Shown: piece by piece, positions 43,399 to 52,664 of the stretch
Position numbering within the stretch: the stretch's first letter is position 1
Layout: every line of letters begins with the position of its first letter
Assembly: GCA_934394985.1 (NCBI GenBank)
Contig: CAKRRF010000005.1
Span: 25,297 to 89,296, forward strand
DNA from: an uncultured Marvinbryantia sp.
Lineage (GTDB): Bacteria > Bacillota > Clostridia > Lachnospirales > Lachnospiraceae
Direction: 5' to 3'
Length of the DNA: 64,000 nt
Notes under the pieces: model-generated
What the model saw: only the letters and a program-made list of their open reading frames with translations
What the model was told of the DNA's origin: nothing
The model's database searches: none
Translations under genes and position numbers: made by a program

Positions 43399-46300
43399 AT
43401 GAGTAACGTAAGAAGAGTTTATGTGGAGAAAAAACCGGCATATGCAGTGCAGGCCAAAGAATTAAAACATGAAATCCGAAGTTATCTGGGAATTGACAAC
43501 ATGACGGGAGTACGTGTACTGATTCGTTATGATGTGGAGAATATTTCTGATGAAGTATTTGAGGCAGCATGCAAGACGGTATTTTCAGAACCGCCGGTAG
43601 ACCAGTTATATCGCGAAAGTTTTGAAATGGGATCGGAGGACAGAACGTTTTCTGTAGAATATCTTCCGGGACAGTTTGACCAGAGAGCAGATTCTGCGGT
43701 GCAGTGTGTCAGATTCCTGAATGAAGACGAAGATCCGGTGATTCGTTCTGCAACAACCTATGTGATTGAAGGCAAGATCACAGAGGATGAATTTGCAGCA
43801 ATTAAAAGCTACTGTATCAACCCGGTAGATTCCAGAGAGACAGATATGAAAAAACCGGATACTCTTGTTACGGTATTCGATGAACCAAAAGACGTTATTA
43901 TTTTTGACGGATTTACAGAGATGTCAGAGGAGGCATTAAAAGAACTGTATGATTCTCTGAACCTGGCAATGACATTCAAAGATTTTCAGCATATCCAGCA
44001 TTACTTTGCCGGTGAAGAAAAGAGAAATCCGAGTATGACAGAAATCCGGGTACTGGATACGTACTGGTCTGATCATTGTCGTCATACTACTTTCTCCACA
44101 GAATTAAAGAATGTAGAATTTGGAGAAGGTGATTACAAAAAACCGATCACAGGTACTTATGAAAAGTATCTGGCAGACCGTGCTGAGATTTTTAAAGGAA
44201 GAGATGATAAGTTTGTCTGCCTGATGGATCTGGCACTGATGGCGATGAGAAAGCTGAAAAGAGAAGGTATGTTAGACGATCAGGAAGAATCTGATGAGAT
44301 CAATGCCTGCAGTATCGTGGTTCCGGTGGAGATTGACGGAGAAGTAGAAGAATGGCTGGTGAATTTTAAGAATGAAACGCACAACCATCCGACAGAGATT
44401 GAACCGTTCGGTGGTGCTGCTACCTGTCTTGGTGGAGCAATCCGTGATCCGCTGTCAGGAAGAACCTATGTATATCAGGCCATGCGTGTTACAGGAGCCG
44501 CAGATCCTACCGTATCTGTAAAGGATACTTTAAAAGGAAAACTGCCTCAGAAGAAGCTGGTACGTCAGGCTGCACATGGATATTCATCTTATGGAAACCA
44601 GATCGGACTGGCAACCGGATATGTAAAAGAAATTTATCATCCGAATTATGTGGCAAAGAGAATGGAGATCGGTGCTGTCATGGGCGCTGCACCGAGAAAA
44701 GATGTAAAGAGACTTACCTCCGATCCTGGTGATATTATCATTCTGCTTGGCGGTCGTACCGGACGTGATGGTATCGGCGGTGCAACAGGATCTTCGAAAG
44801 TGCACACAGAAAGTTCGATCGAAGTCTGTGGCGCAGAAGTGCAGAAGGGTAATGCACCTACAGAAAGAAAAATTCAGCGTATGTTCCGCAGACCGGAAGT
44901 CAGCCGTCTGATTAAGAAATGTAATGACTTTGGTGCCGGTGGAGTATCAGTGGCGATTGGAGAACTGGCAGACGGACTTCAGATTTATCTGGACAAGGTG
45001 CCGAAAAAATATGCAGGTCTGGATGGAACAGAAATTGCCATCTCTGAATCACAGGAACGTATGGCTGTTGTAGTAGATCCGGCAGATGTGGAAGAATTCC
45101 TGAAATATGCCAATGAAGAAAACCTGGAAGCAGTAGAAGTGGCAGTGGTTACCGAGACACCGAGACTGGTATTGATCTGGAGAGACAAAGAGATTGTAAA
45201 TATCAGCAGAGCATTCCTGGATACCAATGGTGCACATCAGGAGACGGATGTATATGTTGAGATTCCATCCGGAAGTGATAATTATTTTACAAGAGAATCA
45301 GTGAAAGACGTAAAAGAAAAATGGATGGAAGACCTGGCAGATTTGAATGGCTGTTCTCAGAAAGGGCTGGTTGAGATGTTCGACAGTTCCATCGGTGCAG
45401 GCAGTGTTCTGATGCCATATGGTGGAAAATATCAGCTGACAGAGACACAGGCCATGGTGGCTAAGCTTCCGGTTCTGAAAGGCAAGACAGATACAGTGAC
45501 GATGATGGCATATGGATTTGATCCATACCTGTCAAGCTGGAGTCCGTATCACGGAGCTGTATATGCAGTACTGGAGTCTGTGGCAAAGATTGTTGCAGGC
45601 GGTGGAGATTATAAGAAGATACGTCTGACTTTCCAGGAATATTTCCGCAGAATGAGTGAAGATCCGAAGAGATGGAGTCAGCCATTTGCAGCATTACTTG
45701 GTTCTTATGAAGCTCAGCTGGGATTTGGACTTCCGTCTATCGGAGGAAAAGATTCTATGTCCGGTACCTTTAATGAGATTGATGTACCGCCGACACTGGT
45801 ATCTTTTGCAGTAGATGTGGCAAGTGATAAGACCATGCTTTCACCGGAACTGAAGAAAGCCGGTAACAAACTGGTTCTGTTCCAGATTGAAAAAGATGAA
45901 TATGATCTTCCGGTATACGAGCAGGTAAAAGAACTGTATGGCAGATTCTTTGAAGATGTGAAGGCAGGAAAGATTGTTTCTGCGTACACTCTGGATGGAA
46001 AGGGCGTTGCACTGGCAGTATCTAAGATGGCTTTCGGTAACGGACTGGGAGTCAAGATCGCAGATGACTTTGAGAAAGACAGCCTGTTTGCACCTGGATT
46101 TGGTAATCTGATTGCAGAAGTTCCGGCAGAAGAAGCAGGAAAACTGACTGCAAACGGCGTGGTAATCGGTGAGGTGACAGAAACACCGGCTCTGACATAT
46201 AAAGATATGACGATTACTCTGGATGAAGCACTGCAGGCATGGAAAGGTACACTGGAAAAAGTATTTAAGACTGTGTCCGGTGAACAGGGGGGAACGGCAT

Positions 46301-47235
46301 TCCTTGACGGAGAATGTGATAATGACGGTCCTACAGCAGTATTTATGAGTGTAAAACCAGAAGAGAAAGATGCGGTTATTGAGGATGGTGTGTACAAGAC
46401 AAAGAATATCTATGTCTGCAAACATAAAGTAGCACAGCCACGTGTATTTATTCCGGTATTCCCTGGAACGAACTGCGAATACGACAGTACAAAAGCATTT
46501 GAACGCGCAGGTGCAGAAGTAGATGTAAAGGTATTTAAGAACCTGACAGCAGAAGACATCCGTGATTCTGTGGATATTTTTGAAAAAGCAATCAGCCAGG
46601 CACAGATCATTATGTTCCCAGGTGGATTCTCAGCTGGCGATGAACCAGATGGATCAGCTAAGTTCTTTGCAACCGCATTCCAGAATGCAAAGCTGAAAGA
46701 TGCAGTCATGAAGCTGTTAAATGAAAGAGATGGACTGGCACTTGGTATCTGTAATGGCTTCCAGGCACTGATTAAACTGGGACTGGTTCCGTATGGTGAG
46801 ATAACAGGACAGAAAGAGGATTCTCCGACACTGACCTTTAATACCATCAACCGTCATATTTCCAAGATGGTATATACGAAAGTAGTAAGCAACAAATCTC
46901 CGTGGCTGCAGCTGGCAACGCCGGGAGCAACTTACTGCAATCCGGCGTCCCATGGAGAAGGACGTTTTGTAGCACCAAAAGAATGGATTCAGAAGTTGTT
47001 TGCGAATGGACAGGTGGCAACACAGTATGTGACTCCGGAAGGAGAACTGGATATCAACAATGAAGAATGGAATGTAAATGGTTCCTATATGGCAATTGAA
47101 GGTATCACAAGCCCGGATGGACGTGTATTTGGCAAGATGGCTCATTCAGAACGAAGAGGAGAATCTGTAGCAATCAATATTTATGGAGAACAGAATCTGA
47201 AGATCTTTGAATCCGGAGTACAGTATTTCAAATAA
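43399..47235 (+). CDS. purL: Phosphoribosylformylglycinamidine synthase (single chain)
   Basis: Purine synthesis enzyme, FGAR to FGAM with ATP and glutamine; 1278 residues, the long single-chain form. Includes an N-terminal PurS-like region, HNHPTEIEPFGGAATCLGG, GTSGGKDS-type GGKDSMSG, and a C-terminal class I glutaminase domain with Cys in GICNGFQALIKLGL and the His of NPASHGEGRF. GGAGGAG directly before the ATG at 43399 sets the start; an ATG at 43387 lies in the ribosome site. Ends in a strong terminator, facing prs. Confidence 0.97.
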   Translation: MSNVRRVYVEKKPAYAVQAKELKHEIRSYLGIDNMTGVRVLIRYDVENISDEVFEAACKTVFSEPPVDQLYRESFEMGSEDRTFSVEYLPGQFDQRADSAVQCVRFLNEDEDPVIRSATTYVIEGKITEDEFAAIKSYCINPVDSRETDMKKPDTLVTVFDEPKDVIIFDGFTEMSEEALKELYDSLNLAMTFKDFQHIQHYFAGEEKRNPSMTEIRVLDTYWSDHCRHTTFSTELKNVEFGEGDYKKPITGTYEKYLADRAEIFKGRDDKFVCLMDLALMAMRKLKREGMLDDQEESDEINACSIVVPVEIDGEVEEWLVNFKNETHNHPTEIEPFGGAATCLGGAIRDPLSGRTYVYQAMRVTGAADPTVSVKDTLKGKLPQKKLVRQAAHGYSSYGNQIGLATGYVKEIYHPNYVAKRMEIGAVMGAAPRKDVKRLTSDPGDIIILLGGRTGRDGIGGATGSSKVHTESSIEVCGAEVQKGNAPTERKIQRMFRRPEVSRLIKKCNDFGAGGVSVAIGELADGLQIYLDKVPKKYAGLDGTEIAISESQERMAVVVDPADVEEFLKYANEENLEAVEVAVVTETPRLVLIWRDKEIVNISRAFLDTNGAHQETDVYVEIPSGSDNYFTRESVKDVKEKWMEDLADLNGCSQKGLVEMFDSSIGAGSVLMPYGGKYQLTETQAMVAKLPVLKGKTDTVTMMAYGFDPYLSSWSPYHGAVYAVLESVAKIVAGGGDYKKIRLTFQEYFRRMSEDPKRWSQPFAALLGSYEAQLGFGLPSIGGKDSMSGTFNEIDVPPTLVSFAVDVASDKTMLSPELKKAGNKLVLFQIEKDEYDLPVYEQVKELYGRFFEDVKAGKIVSAYTLDGKGVALAVSKMAFGNGLGVKIADDFEKDSLFAPGFGNLIAEVPAEEAGKLTANGVVIGEVTETPALTYKDMTITLDEALQAWKGTLEKVFKTVSGEQGGTAFLDGECDNDGPTAVFMSVKPEEKDAVIEDGVYKTKNIYVCKHKVAQPRVFIPVFPGTNCEYDSTKAFERAGAEVDVKVFKNLTAEDIRDSVDIFEKAISQAQIIMFPGGFSAGDEPDGSAKFFATAFQNAKLKDAVMKLLNERDGLALGICNGFQALIKLGLVPYGEITGQKEDSPTLTFNTINRHISKMVYTKVVSNKSPWLQLATPGATYCNPASHGEGRFVAPKEWIQKLFANGQVATQYVTPEGELDINNEEWNVNGSYMAIEGITSPDGRVFGKMAHSERRGESVAINIYGEQNLKIFESGVQYFK

Positions 47236-47241
47236 AAATCA

Positions 47242-47280
47242 GGGAGTGTCGCAAATCATTTTGCGACACTCCCTTGTTTT
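47242..47280. terminator. Bidirectional terminator between purL and prs
   Basis: GGGAGTGTCGCAAA (47242-47255) pairs perfectly with TTTGCGACACTCCC (47260-47273), loop TCAT, then TTGTTTT. Also A-rich on the other side. Confidence 0.9.
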
Positions 47281-47305
47281 ATAAGACACAGTGATGATGT
47301 CATTT

Positions 47306-48475
47306 TTATTTGTTATTTTTTGCAAGGAATCGGTTGATACGATCCAGAGGGTTCAACAGATGACTAATAGATTCATCATGGTTCAGAGTATCAATAATAT
47401 AAGCAAGATACTTGCTCAGATCACAGCTGGTATAATAAGGACGAGAGAGAAGTTCAGGTGTCTGATATACCAGATTTGTAGTAAGAAGATAATCAAAAAC
47501 GCCTTCTTCATAGGCCTTATCAAATTTTTCCATACCATTGGTGAAAAGACCGAAAGTGGAACAGAGGAAAATACGATTAGCCTTCCGTTCTTTTAATTCA
47601 GCTGCTACTTCCAGAATACTGTCACCGGAGGAGATCATATCATCGATAATGACCATATCCTTGCCTGCGACATTCGATCCCAGGAATTCATGTGCTACGA
47701 TTGGATTGCGTCCGTCAACGATCCTGGAATAGTCACGACGTTTGTAGAACATACCCATATCCAGTCCAAGTACGTTAGCCATATAAATAGCACGTCCCAT
47801 ACCACCTTCATCCGGGCTGATAATCATCATGCTGTCCTTATCAATGTGAAGTCCCGGAGCTGCTCTGAAAAAGCCTTTGATAAACTGATATACCGGCTGT
47901 ACAGTCTCAAATCCGTGAAGCGGAATAGCATTCTGTACACGAGGGTCATGGGCATCAAAGGTAATGATATTATCTACCCCCATTTTGACCAGTTCCTGAA
48001 GTGCAAGAGCACAGTCCAGAGATTCGCGGCCATTTCTCTTATGCTGACGTCCTTCATATAAGAATGGCATAATAACATTGATACGTTTTGCTTTACCTTC
48101 GGCAGCAGCGATGATACGCTTCAGATCCTGATAGTGGTCGTCCGGAGACATATGGTTGGTGCGTCCGCTGAGAGAATAGGTCAGGCTGTAATTACATACA
48201 TCTACCAGAATGTAGAGATCGTCACCACGAACGGATTCCGTGATGATACCTTTTGCTTCTCCGGAACCAAAACGCGGTACTTTCGCATTAATAACATAAC
48301 TTTCTTTTTCATATTCTTTTAATGCAACGGATCTTTTCTGAGCATGTTCCCGCTCATGTCTCCATGAAACAAGATGCTGATCTACCTTCTTTCCAAGTTC
48401 GCTGCAGCTGGCCATCGGGATAATCCCCAGTGGTCCAACAGGTATAGAATCAAGATTACAAAATTCTGCCTGCAT
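47306..48475 (-). CDS. prs: Ribose-phosphate pyrophosphokinase
   Basis: Makes PRPP from ribose-5-phosphate and ATP. 389 residues, longer than the usual 315, with an extra N-terminal stretch. Motifs: the catalytic segment MPFLYEGRQHKRNGRES, FDAHDPRVQN, and the PRPP-binding loop MVIIDDMISSGDSI. The class-typical FSGEEI and SLKP regions are altered, as in the clostridial long forms. GGGAGG lies about 11 bases before the ATG. It faces purL across a shared terminator; both serve purine synthesis. Confidence 0.9.
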   Translation of the reverse strand: MQAEFCNLDSIPVGPLGIIPMASCSELGKKVDQHLVSWRHEREHAQKRSVALKEYEKESYVINAKVPRFGSGEAKGIITESVRGDDLYILVDVCNYSLTYSLSGRTNHMSPDDHYQDLKRIIAAAEGKAKRINVIMPFLYEGRQHKRNGRESLDCALALQELVKMGVDNIITFDAHDPRVQNAIPLHGFETVQPVYQFIKGFFRAAPGLHIDKDSMMIISPDEGGMGRAIYMANVLGLDMGMFYKRRDYSRIVDGRNPIVAHEFLGSNVAGKDMVIIDDMISSGDSILEVAAELKERKANRIFLCSTFGLFTNGMEKFDKAYEEGVFDYLLTTNLVYQTPELLSRPYYTSCDLSKYLAYIIDTLNHDESISHLLNPLDRINRFLAKNNK

Positions 48476-48599
48476 AGTTAATTTATCCTCCCAAATTTTT
48501 TAATCAAATGTCTTATCTTCAGTAGAAGCATTGACAATCACTGTGTCTTATGATTCACAGTTATTCCTATAATTAGTATAAGTAGAAACAATTATTTAT

Positions 48600-49598
48600 T
48601 CAAGACCTTTTAGCAGAAAGCCTTTGGACTTTTTTCTGTACGCGGATATCTTTGCCAAACAGCTTCAACATGGTATAAGCGTTGGAGATCCGAGAAAATA
48701 TACGCTCAGAATAAACAGATGCAAAGGATTCCAGCGGAAGATTTGTAGAAATAATCGTAGACTTCTGATTGATCAGTCGTTCGTTAATGCAGGAGAAGAG
48801 CTCGGCATTTACAAAAGCATTGGTCAGTTCCGTACCAAGATCATCAATGATCAGCAGATCACAGTCATAGATATGATCGGCGGCATCCATCGGTTCACTG
48901 GTGCGGTTGAATCGTCTGTCTGCAAAATTCTGAAACAATTCCTGAGCGGAAAAATAAATGACAGAGTGCGTGGTATCCAGCAGCTCTTTTGCAATACAAT
49001 GGGAGAGAAACGTTTTTCCCACGCCGGTATCGCCGTAAAAAAACAGATTCGAAAATGTCTGATCAAAGTCACGGATAAACTGATGACAGATATCTGTGAC
49101 CCGGTGAATACGTTCCAGGGAACTCTTACCGGATGCATCTTTGATCTCGTCGGAATAATATTCATAAGAAAAGGTGGAGAAGTTCTCTTCCTCCAGAATA
49201 CCCTGCAGATTGGACTGGGTATACAGAAGATCAATCTCAGCCTTTTTAAAGCACTGGCATTTTTGGTTTTCAATATAACCGGTATCTTTGCAATGCGGAC
49301 AGGTATAAGTCAGTTCAAGATAATTGGCCGGATAACCGCCTTTCTGTAAAATCACTGCCCGTTCAGCACTCAAACTTTGAATGTGCTTTTTCAGACGATC
49401 AAGTGCCTGCTCATCACCGCTCAGAAGCTGTTTGCCGCAGGCAACGCTTTTAGAAGCAATCTGAGCCTGAATCTCCTGAAGACGAGGGAAGCGCTGATAC
49501 GCTTCCTGAATCCGGTCGTCCAGCTCATGGCGGTGTGCAGACTGCAGTCGCTGATAGTCTCGCATAATTGCATCATATTGTGAGTTGTTCAGAGCCAT
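48600..49598 (-). CDS. dnaI: DnaI/DnaC-like helicase loader ATPase
   Basis: 332-residue AAA+ protein that loads the replicative helicase. Contains a zinc-like motif (CPHCKDTGYIENQKCQC), Walker A FYGDTGVGKTFLSH, Walker B LLIIDDLGTEL, and sensor STNLPL. Starts 9 bases after the dnaD stop; a minus-strand primosome operon. Confidence 0.9.
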   Translation of the reverse strand: MALNNSQYDAIMRDYQRLQSAHRHELDDRIQEAYQRFPRLQEIQAQIASKSVACGKQLLSGDEQALDRLKKHIQSLSAERAVILQKGGYPANYLELTYTCPHCKDTGYIENQKCQCFKKAEIDLLYTQSNLQGILEEENFSTFSYEYYSDEIKDASGKSSLERIHRVTDICHQFIRDFDQTFSNLFFYGDTGVGKTFLSHCIAKELLDTTHSVIYFSAQELFQNFADRRFNRTSEPMDAADHIYDCDLLIIDDLGTELTNAFVNAELFSCINERLINQKSTIISTNLPLESFASVYSERIFSRISNAYTMLKLFGKDIRVQKKVQRLSAKRS

Positions 49599-49607
49599 AA
49601 AACCTCC

Positions 49608-50636
49608 TTAGCAGTCCAGAAGCTGCTGCTCCAGCTGGTCAAAATCATAATTACGCTGTGGAAAACCGAATTTGTCTGAGGTATTGGAGGAAGCGGTGCT
49701 CTGACGCTTCGGTGCTCTGGCTGCCGGCTTTGGAAGCTGGCTGATATCTGATACGTGATGGACACCTTTTGACTTCCATTCCTGCAGAATCCGGTCTGCA
49801 TATTCAAAACTTGGCGTATGAATCCGGGTAATGGTACGATTCACCGCCTCCAGAACAATATCCGTTGTAAATCCATATTCCTGGAACCAGAGAGCCATAA
49901 AATCAGCCTCAGCCTTTGCCGGTCCGCGACCACGGATACCAAAGGCGTTCAGGACAGTATAATAGTCACGGTGGTAAAAAGTACTGTCTTCTTTGGCTTC
50001 TTTTACGGTGGTCACACCACGGGCAGCCCATTCCAGAGCAACCTTACGGATATAATTGATACTGCGTTTTCCCTTTGACACGCAGTACTCGATCAGATAC
50101 TCGATCAGATCTGAGGAAAAATGCAGTTCGTCATAAAAATAAAGGATATGATTCACCTCGGTACTGCTCAGCTGCTTTGCCAGATATTGTTCTGCAATAT
50201 ACAGCAGCTGTTTTACTTCTTCCTGACCGGAGAGCTCTTTCTTACGGTCTGCTGATACCGTCAGCTTCGCAGGAGTATTCTGAAGCTCCGCAAAAGATGA
50301 AGCGTACTGATTCAGACGCTTCTGTGAATCGGAGGTCAGATTCTGGTAATCCACAAAGGTAATATCAGTCAGAGTGCCGTCTGTATCATAAGTAAGCTGC
50401 AAAATGTGGAGTCTTTCCCAGTAGGAAAGAGCGCGCCGTACATCATTTTCAGTGTGGTTCAGCGCGTCTGCAATCGAAGAGATGGTAAGCTCCATGTCGC
50501 TGGTCGAACAGCGCAGAAGATAAAGATATACCTTTACAAATTCTCCGTTTGCCGAAATCATGTAATTGTCAATAAACTGGTTCTGTACCAGTGTAAAATC
50601 ATTCACAGCATATTTATGTAGAATCACTTTTATCAC
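49608..50636 (-). CDS. dnaD: DnaD/DnaB-family primosome protein
   Basis: 342 residues. N-terminal winged helix (VQNQFIDNYMISANGEFVKVYLYLL ... LTISSIADALNHTENDVRRALSYWERL) and C-terminal DnaD/DnaB_2 helical domains ending ADRILQEWKSKGVHHVSD. Loads DnaI and helicase at origins. Upstream is an extended -10 promoter (TGTTATACT, complement of 50702-50710), a Spo0A-like box at 50668-50674 in the leader, and a cluster of DnaA boxes. Confidence 0.9.
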   Translation of the reverse strand: MIKVILHKYAVNDFTLVQNQFIDNYMISANGEFVKVYLYLLRCSTSDMELTISSIADALNHTENDVRRALSYWERLHILQLTYDTDGTLTDITFVDYQNLTSDSQKRLNQYASSFAELQNTPAKLTVSADRKKELSGQEEVKQLLYIAEQYLAKQLSSTEVNHILYFYDELHFSSDLIEYLIEYCVSKGKRSINYIRKVALEWAARGVTTVKEAKEDSTFYHRDYYTVLNAFGIRGRGPAKAEADFMALWFQEYGFTTDIVLEAVNRTITRIHTPSFEYADRILQEWKSKGVHHVSDISQLPKPAARAPKRQSTASSNTSDKFGFPQRNYDFDQLEQQLLDC

Positions 50637-50667
50637 CTTCCGGAAGAATAAAATAAATTAGGATTTT

Positions 50668-50674
50668 TGTCGAA
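50668..50674. promoter_or_regulatory. Spo0A-like box in the dnaD leader
   Basis: TTTTTGTCGAATAG contains the exact 0A core TGTCGAA, about 20-30 bases downstream of the predicted dnaD start site, a repressor position. Confidence 0.5.
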
Positions 50675-50766
50675 TAGATGCCGGAATATCCCGGCTCACC
50701 TAGTATAACACAGCTTTTTTGAAAAGAAAATAAGGACTTTTGCCCTGGAAAGTTGTGAACACAAAG

Positions 50767-50958
50767 TGTGGATAATGTGGATAATGTGGACAGACAGAAG
50801 TGTTGAAATTGTATGAAAAATTCTGAAAGTCGAAAAAACATTGCATTTACGGGAAAAAGTCGAAGTGTGTCGATGGATGTGGAATGGAGAAAAGAAGAAA
50901 AAAATCCACATGTTTTCATACACAAAACTGTGTATAAACATGTGGATAATGTGGATAA
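50767..50958. promoter_or_regulatory. DnaA-box cluster between murC and dnaD
   Basis: Five exact TGTGNATAA boxes: 50767-50775, 50776-50784, 50929-50937, 50941-50949 and 50950-50958; two pairs abut head to tail. Near matches at 50785-50793, 50902-50910 and 50916-50924. Interspersed AGTCGAA (50828, 50858) and TGTCGAT (50868) resemble Spo0A boxes. The cluster sits upstream of the dnaD-dnaI promoter. B. subtilis has a comparable DnaA-controlled site at its dnaB-dnaI operon. Confidence 0.75.
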
Positions 50959-52344
50959 TTACTTACCTAACAGGTTTTCACCCACTTTTACAATATCTCC
51001 GGCGCCCATAGTTATCAACAAATCGTCCTGGACGCAATTTTCCAGTAAAAATGTCTCAATTTCGTCAAAAGACGGGAAATAGTATGCGTCACAACCAAGT
51101 TCCAGCAGTTTTTCCTGAAGAGTACGGGAACTGATACCGAGAGTATCTGTTTCGCGTGCCGCATAAATATCGGCCAGAACCACTTTGTCAGCCAGAGAAA
51201 GTGCAGAAGCAAAATCATCCATCAGAGCTTTGGTTCTGGTGTAAGTATGAGGCTGGAATACACACCAAAGGGTATGATGCTTACATTTTTGTGCTGCCTG
51301 GAGTGTGGCGCGGATTTCAGTCGGATGGTGTGCATAATCATCAATAATGGTGACGCCACCGATTTCCCCTTTGTGCTGGAAGCGGCGTTCGGTTCCGCCA
51401 AACTGATCCAGACCTTTCTGCATGGCAGCAACCGGAATACCGATCAGATCAGCCAGAGCCAGTGCGGCAATGGCATTGTCCACATTGTGGCTGCCAGGAA
51501 CATGCAGAACAAAATGTCCCAGATTTTCAGAACCGCGCATCAGATCAAAGGATCCGCAGGCCAGTGCATCGTAAGAGACATTGGCAGCATAATAATCTGC
51601 CTGTGAAGAGGCATCCATATCATAAGTAAGAATCTTGCAGTTCAGTCCCCTGGTGACTGCTTCCATATTTGGAATTGCTTTGTTAATAATCAGGGTGCCA
51701 TCGGCCGGCAGCTTTTCTGCAAAAAGACGGAAAGAGTGGCGGATATCATCCAGGTCTTTGAAGAAATCCAGATGATCGGCATCAATATTCAGAATAATAC
51801 TGATCTTCGGAAAGAAGTCCAGAAAGCTATTGGTGTATTCGCAGGCTTCTGTCACAAAAATACGATCAGAACCTACACGGATATTCCCATGAATAGCTGG
51901 GAGAATACCGCCTACGGAAATCGTAGGATCGGTATCTGCTGCCAGCAGAATATGAGAAATCATAGAAGTAGTGGTAGTTTTGCCGTGAGTGCCAGATACG
52001 GCAATCGGAAGCTGGTAGTTCGTCATCAGCTGTCCCAACAGCTCTGCACGGGTCAGCATCGGGATCTTTCGGCTGACTGCTTCGGCAAATTCCGGATTGT
52101 CCGGATGAATGGCAGCGGTATATACCACAAGATCTACACCGTCTTCTATATTAGCGGCACACTGTCCGTAGAAAATCTTTGCTCCGGAAGCGGTCAGCCA
52201 TCTGGTCAGATCAGATTCGCTGCGGTCAGATCCGGAAACGGTAAATCCGCGATCCAGAAGAATGTCAGCCAGTCCGCTCATGCTGATACCGCCGATTCCG
52301 ATAAAGTGTACGTGAACTGGTGACTGAAAATCTATTTTATACAT
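50959..52344 (-). CDS. murC: UDP-N-acetylmuramate--L-alanine ligase
   Basis: 461-residue Mur ligase adding the first amino acid of the peptidoglycan stem. N-terminal UDP-binding FIGIGGISMSGLA, ATP loop SGTHGKTTTT, middle FVTEACEYTNSFL, and IDDYAHHPTEI. ATG 52344 after AAAGGAG; the frame extends to 52365. Its stop abuts the DnaA-box cluster. Confidence 0.97.
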   Translation of the reverse strand: MYKIDFQSPVHVHFIGIGGISMSGLADILLDRGFTVSGSDRSESDLTRWLTASGAKIFYGQCAANIEDGVDLVVYTAAIHPDNPEFAEAVSRKIPMLTRAELLGQLMTNYQLPIAVSGTHGKTTTTSMISHILLAADTDPTISVGGILPAIHGNIRVGSDRIFVTEACEYTNSFLDFFPKISIILNIDADHLDFFKDLDDIRHSFRLFAEKLPADGTLIINKAIPNMEAVTRGLNCKILTYDMDASSQADYYAANVSYDALACGSFDLMRGSENLGHFVLHVPGSHNVDNAIAALALADLIGIPVAAMQKGLDQFGGTERRFQHKGEIGGVTIIDDYAHHPTEIRATLQAAQKCKHHTLWCVFQPHTYTRTKALMDDFASALSLADKVVLADIYAARETDTLGISSRTLQEKLLELGCDAYYFPSFDEIETFLLENCVQDDLLITMGAGDIVKVGENLLGK

Positions 52345-52476
52345 AAGGTATTCTCCTTTAAACATGAAATGTTGACGTTTTTATCATACCGCAAATCCGA
52401 AAAAAAAGAAAGTACAGGCACAGAAATAGTATAAATTAAACAAAAAACAGACGGTTGATTTGTTGTGATAGTACAT

Positions 52477-52520
52477 AAAATGTCGAAAAAATGCGGTTTT
52501 TTGATAAAAATGTCGAAAAA
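52477..52520. promoter_or_regulatory. Two Spo0A-like boxes upstream of glgC
   Basis: The 14-mer AAAATGTCGAAAAA occurs twice (52477-52490 and 52507-52520), exactly 30 bp apart; each holds the perfect 0A core TGTCGAA (52481-52487, 52511-52517). They lie about 60-95 bases upstream of the glgC -35 element. Confidence 0.6.
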
Positions 52521-52575
52521 TATGGAAGAACTAGATAAAGAAACATAAAAATAAAATGATTTTTTGTAAAAAATA

Positions 52576-52604
52576 TTCACGAAACAGGAATGCTGTGATA
52601 TAAT
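52576..52604 (+). promoter_or_regulatory. glgC-glgD promoter
   Basis: TTCACG (52576-52581), 17-bp spacer, TATAAT (52599-52604). Confidence 0.7.
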
Positions 52605-52664
52605 AAATCTACTAAAGATCATCCCAGAGAGGGACTACGTAAAATAACAGCAAGAGGTGATAAG

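Noticed and set aside
50767-50958. DnaA-box cluster as the chromosomal origin
   Set aside because: No dnaA, dnaN, recF, rpmH or gyrase genes nearby and no AT-rich unwinding region of the usual size; a regulatory cluster is likelier.
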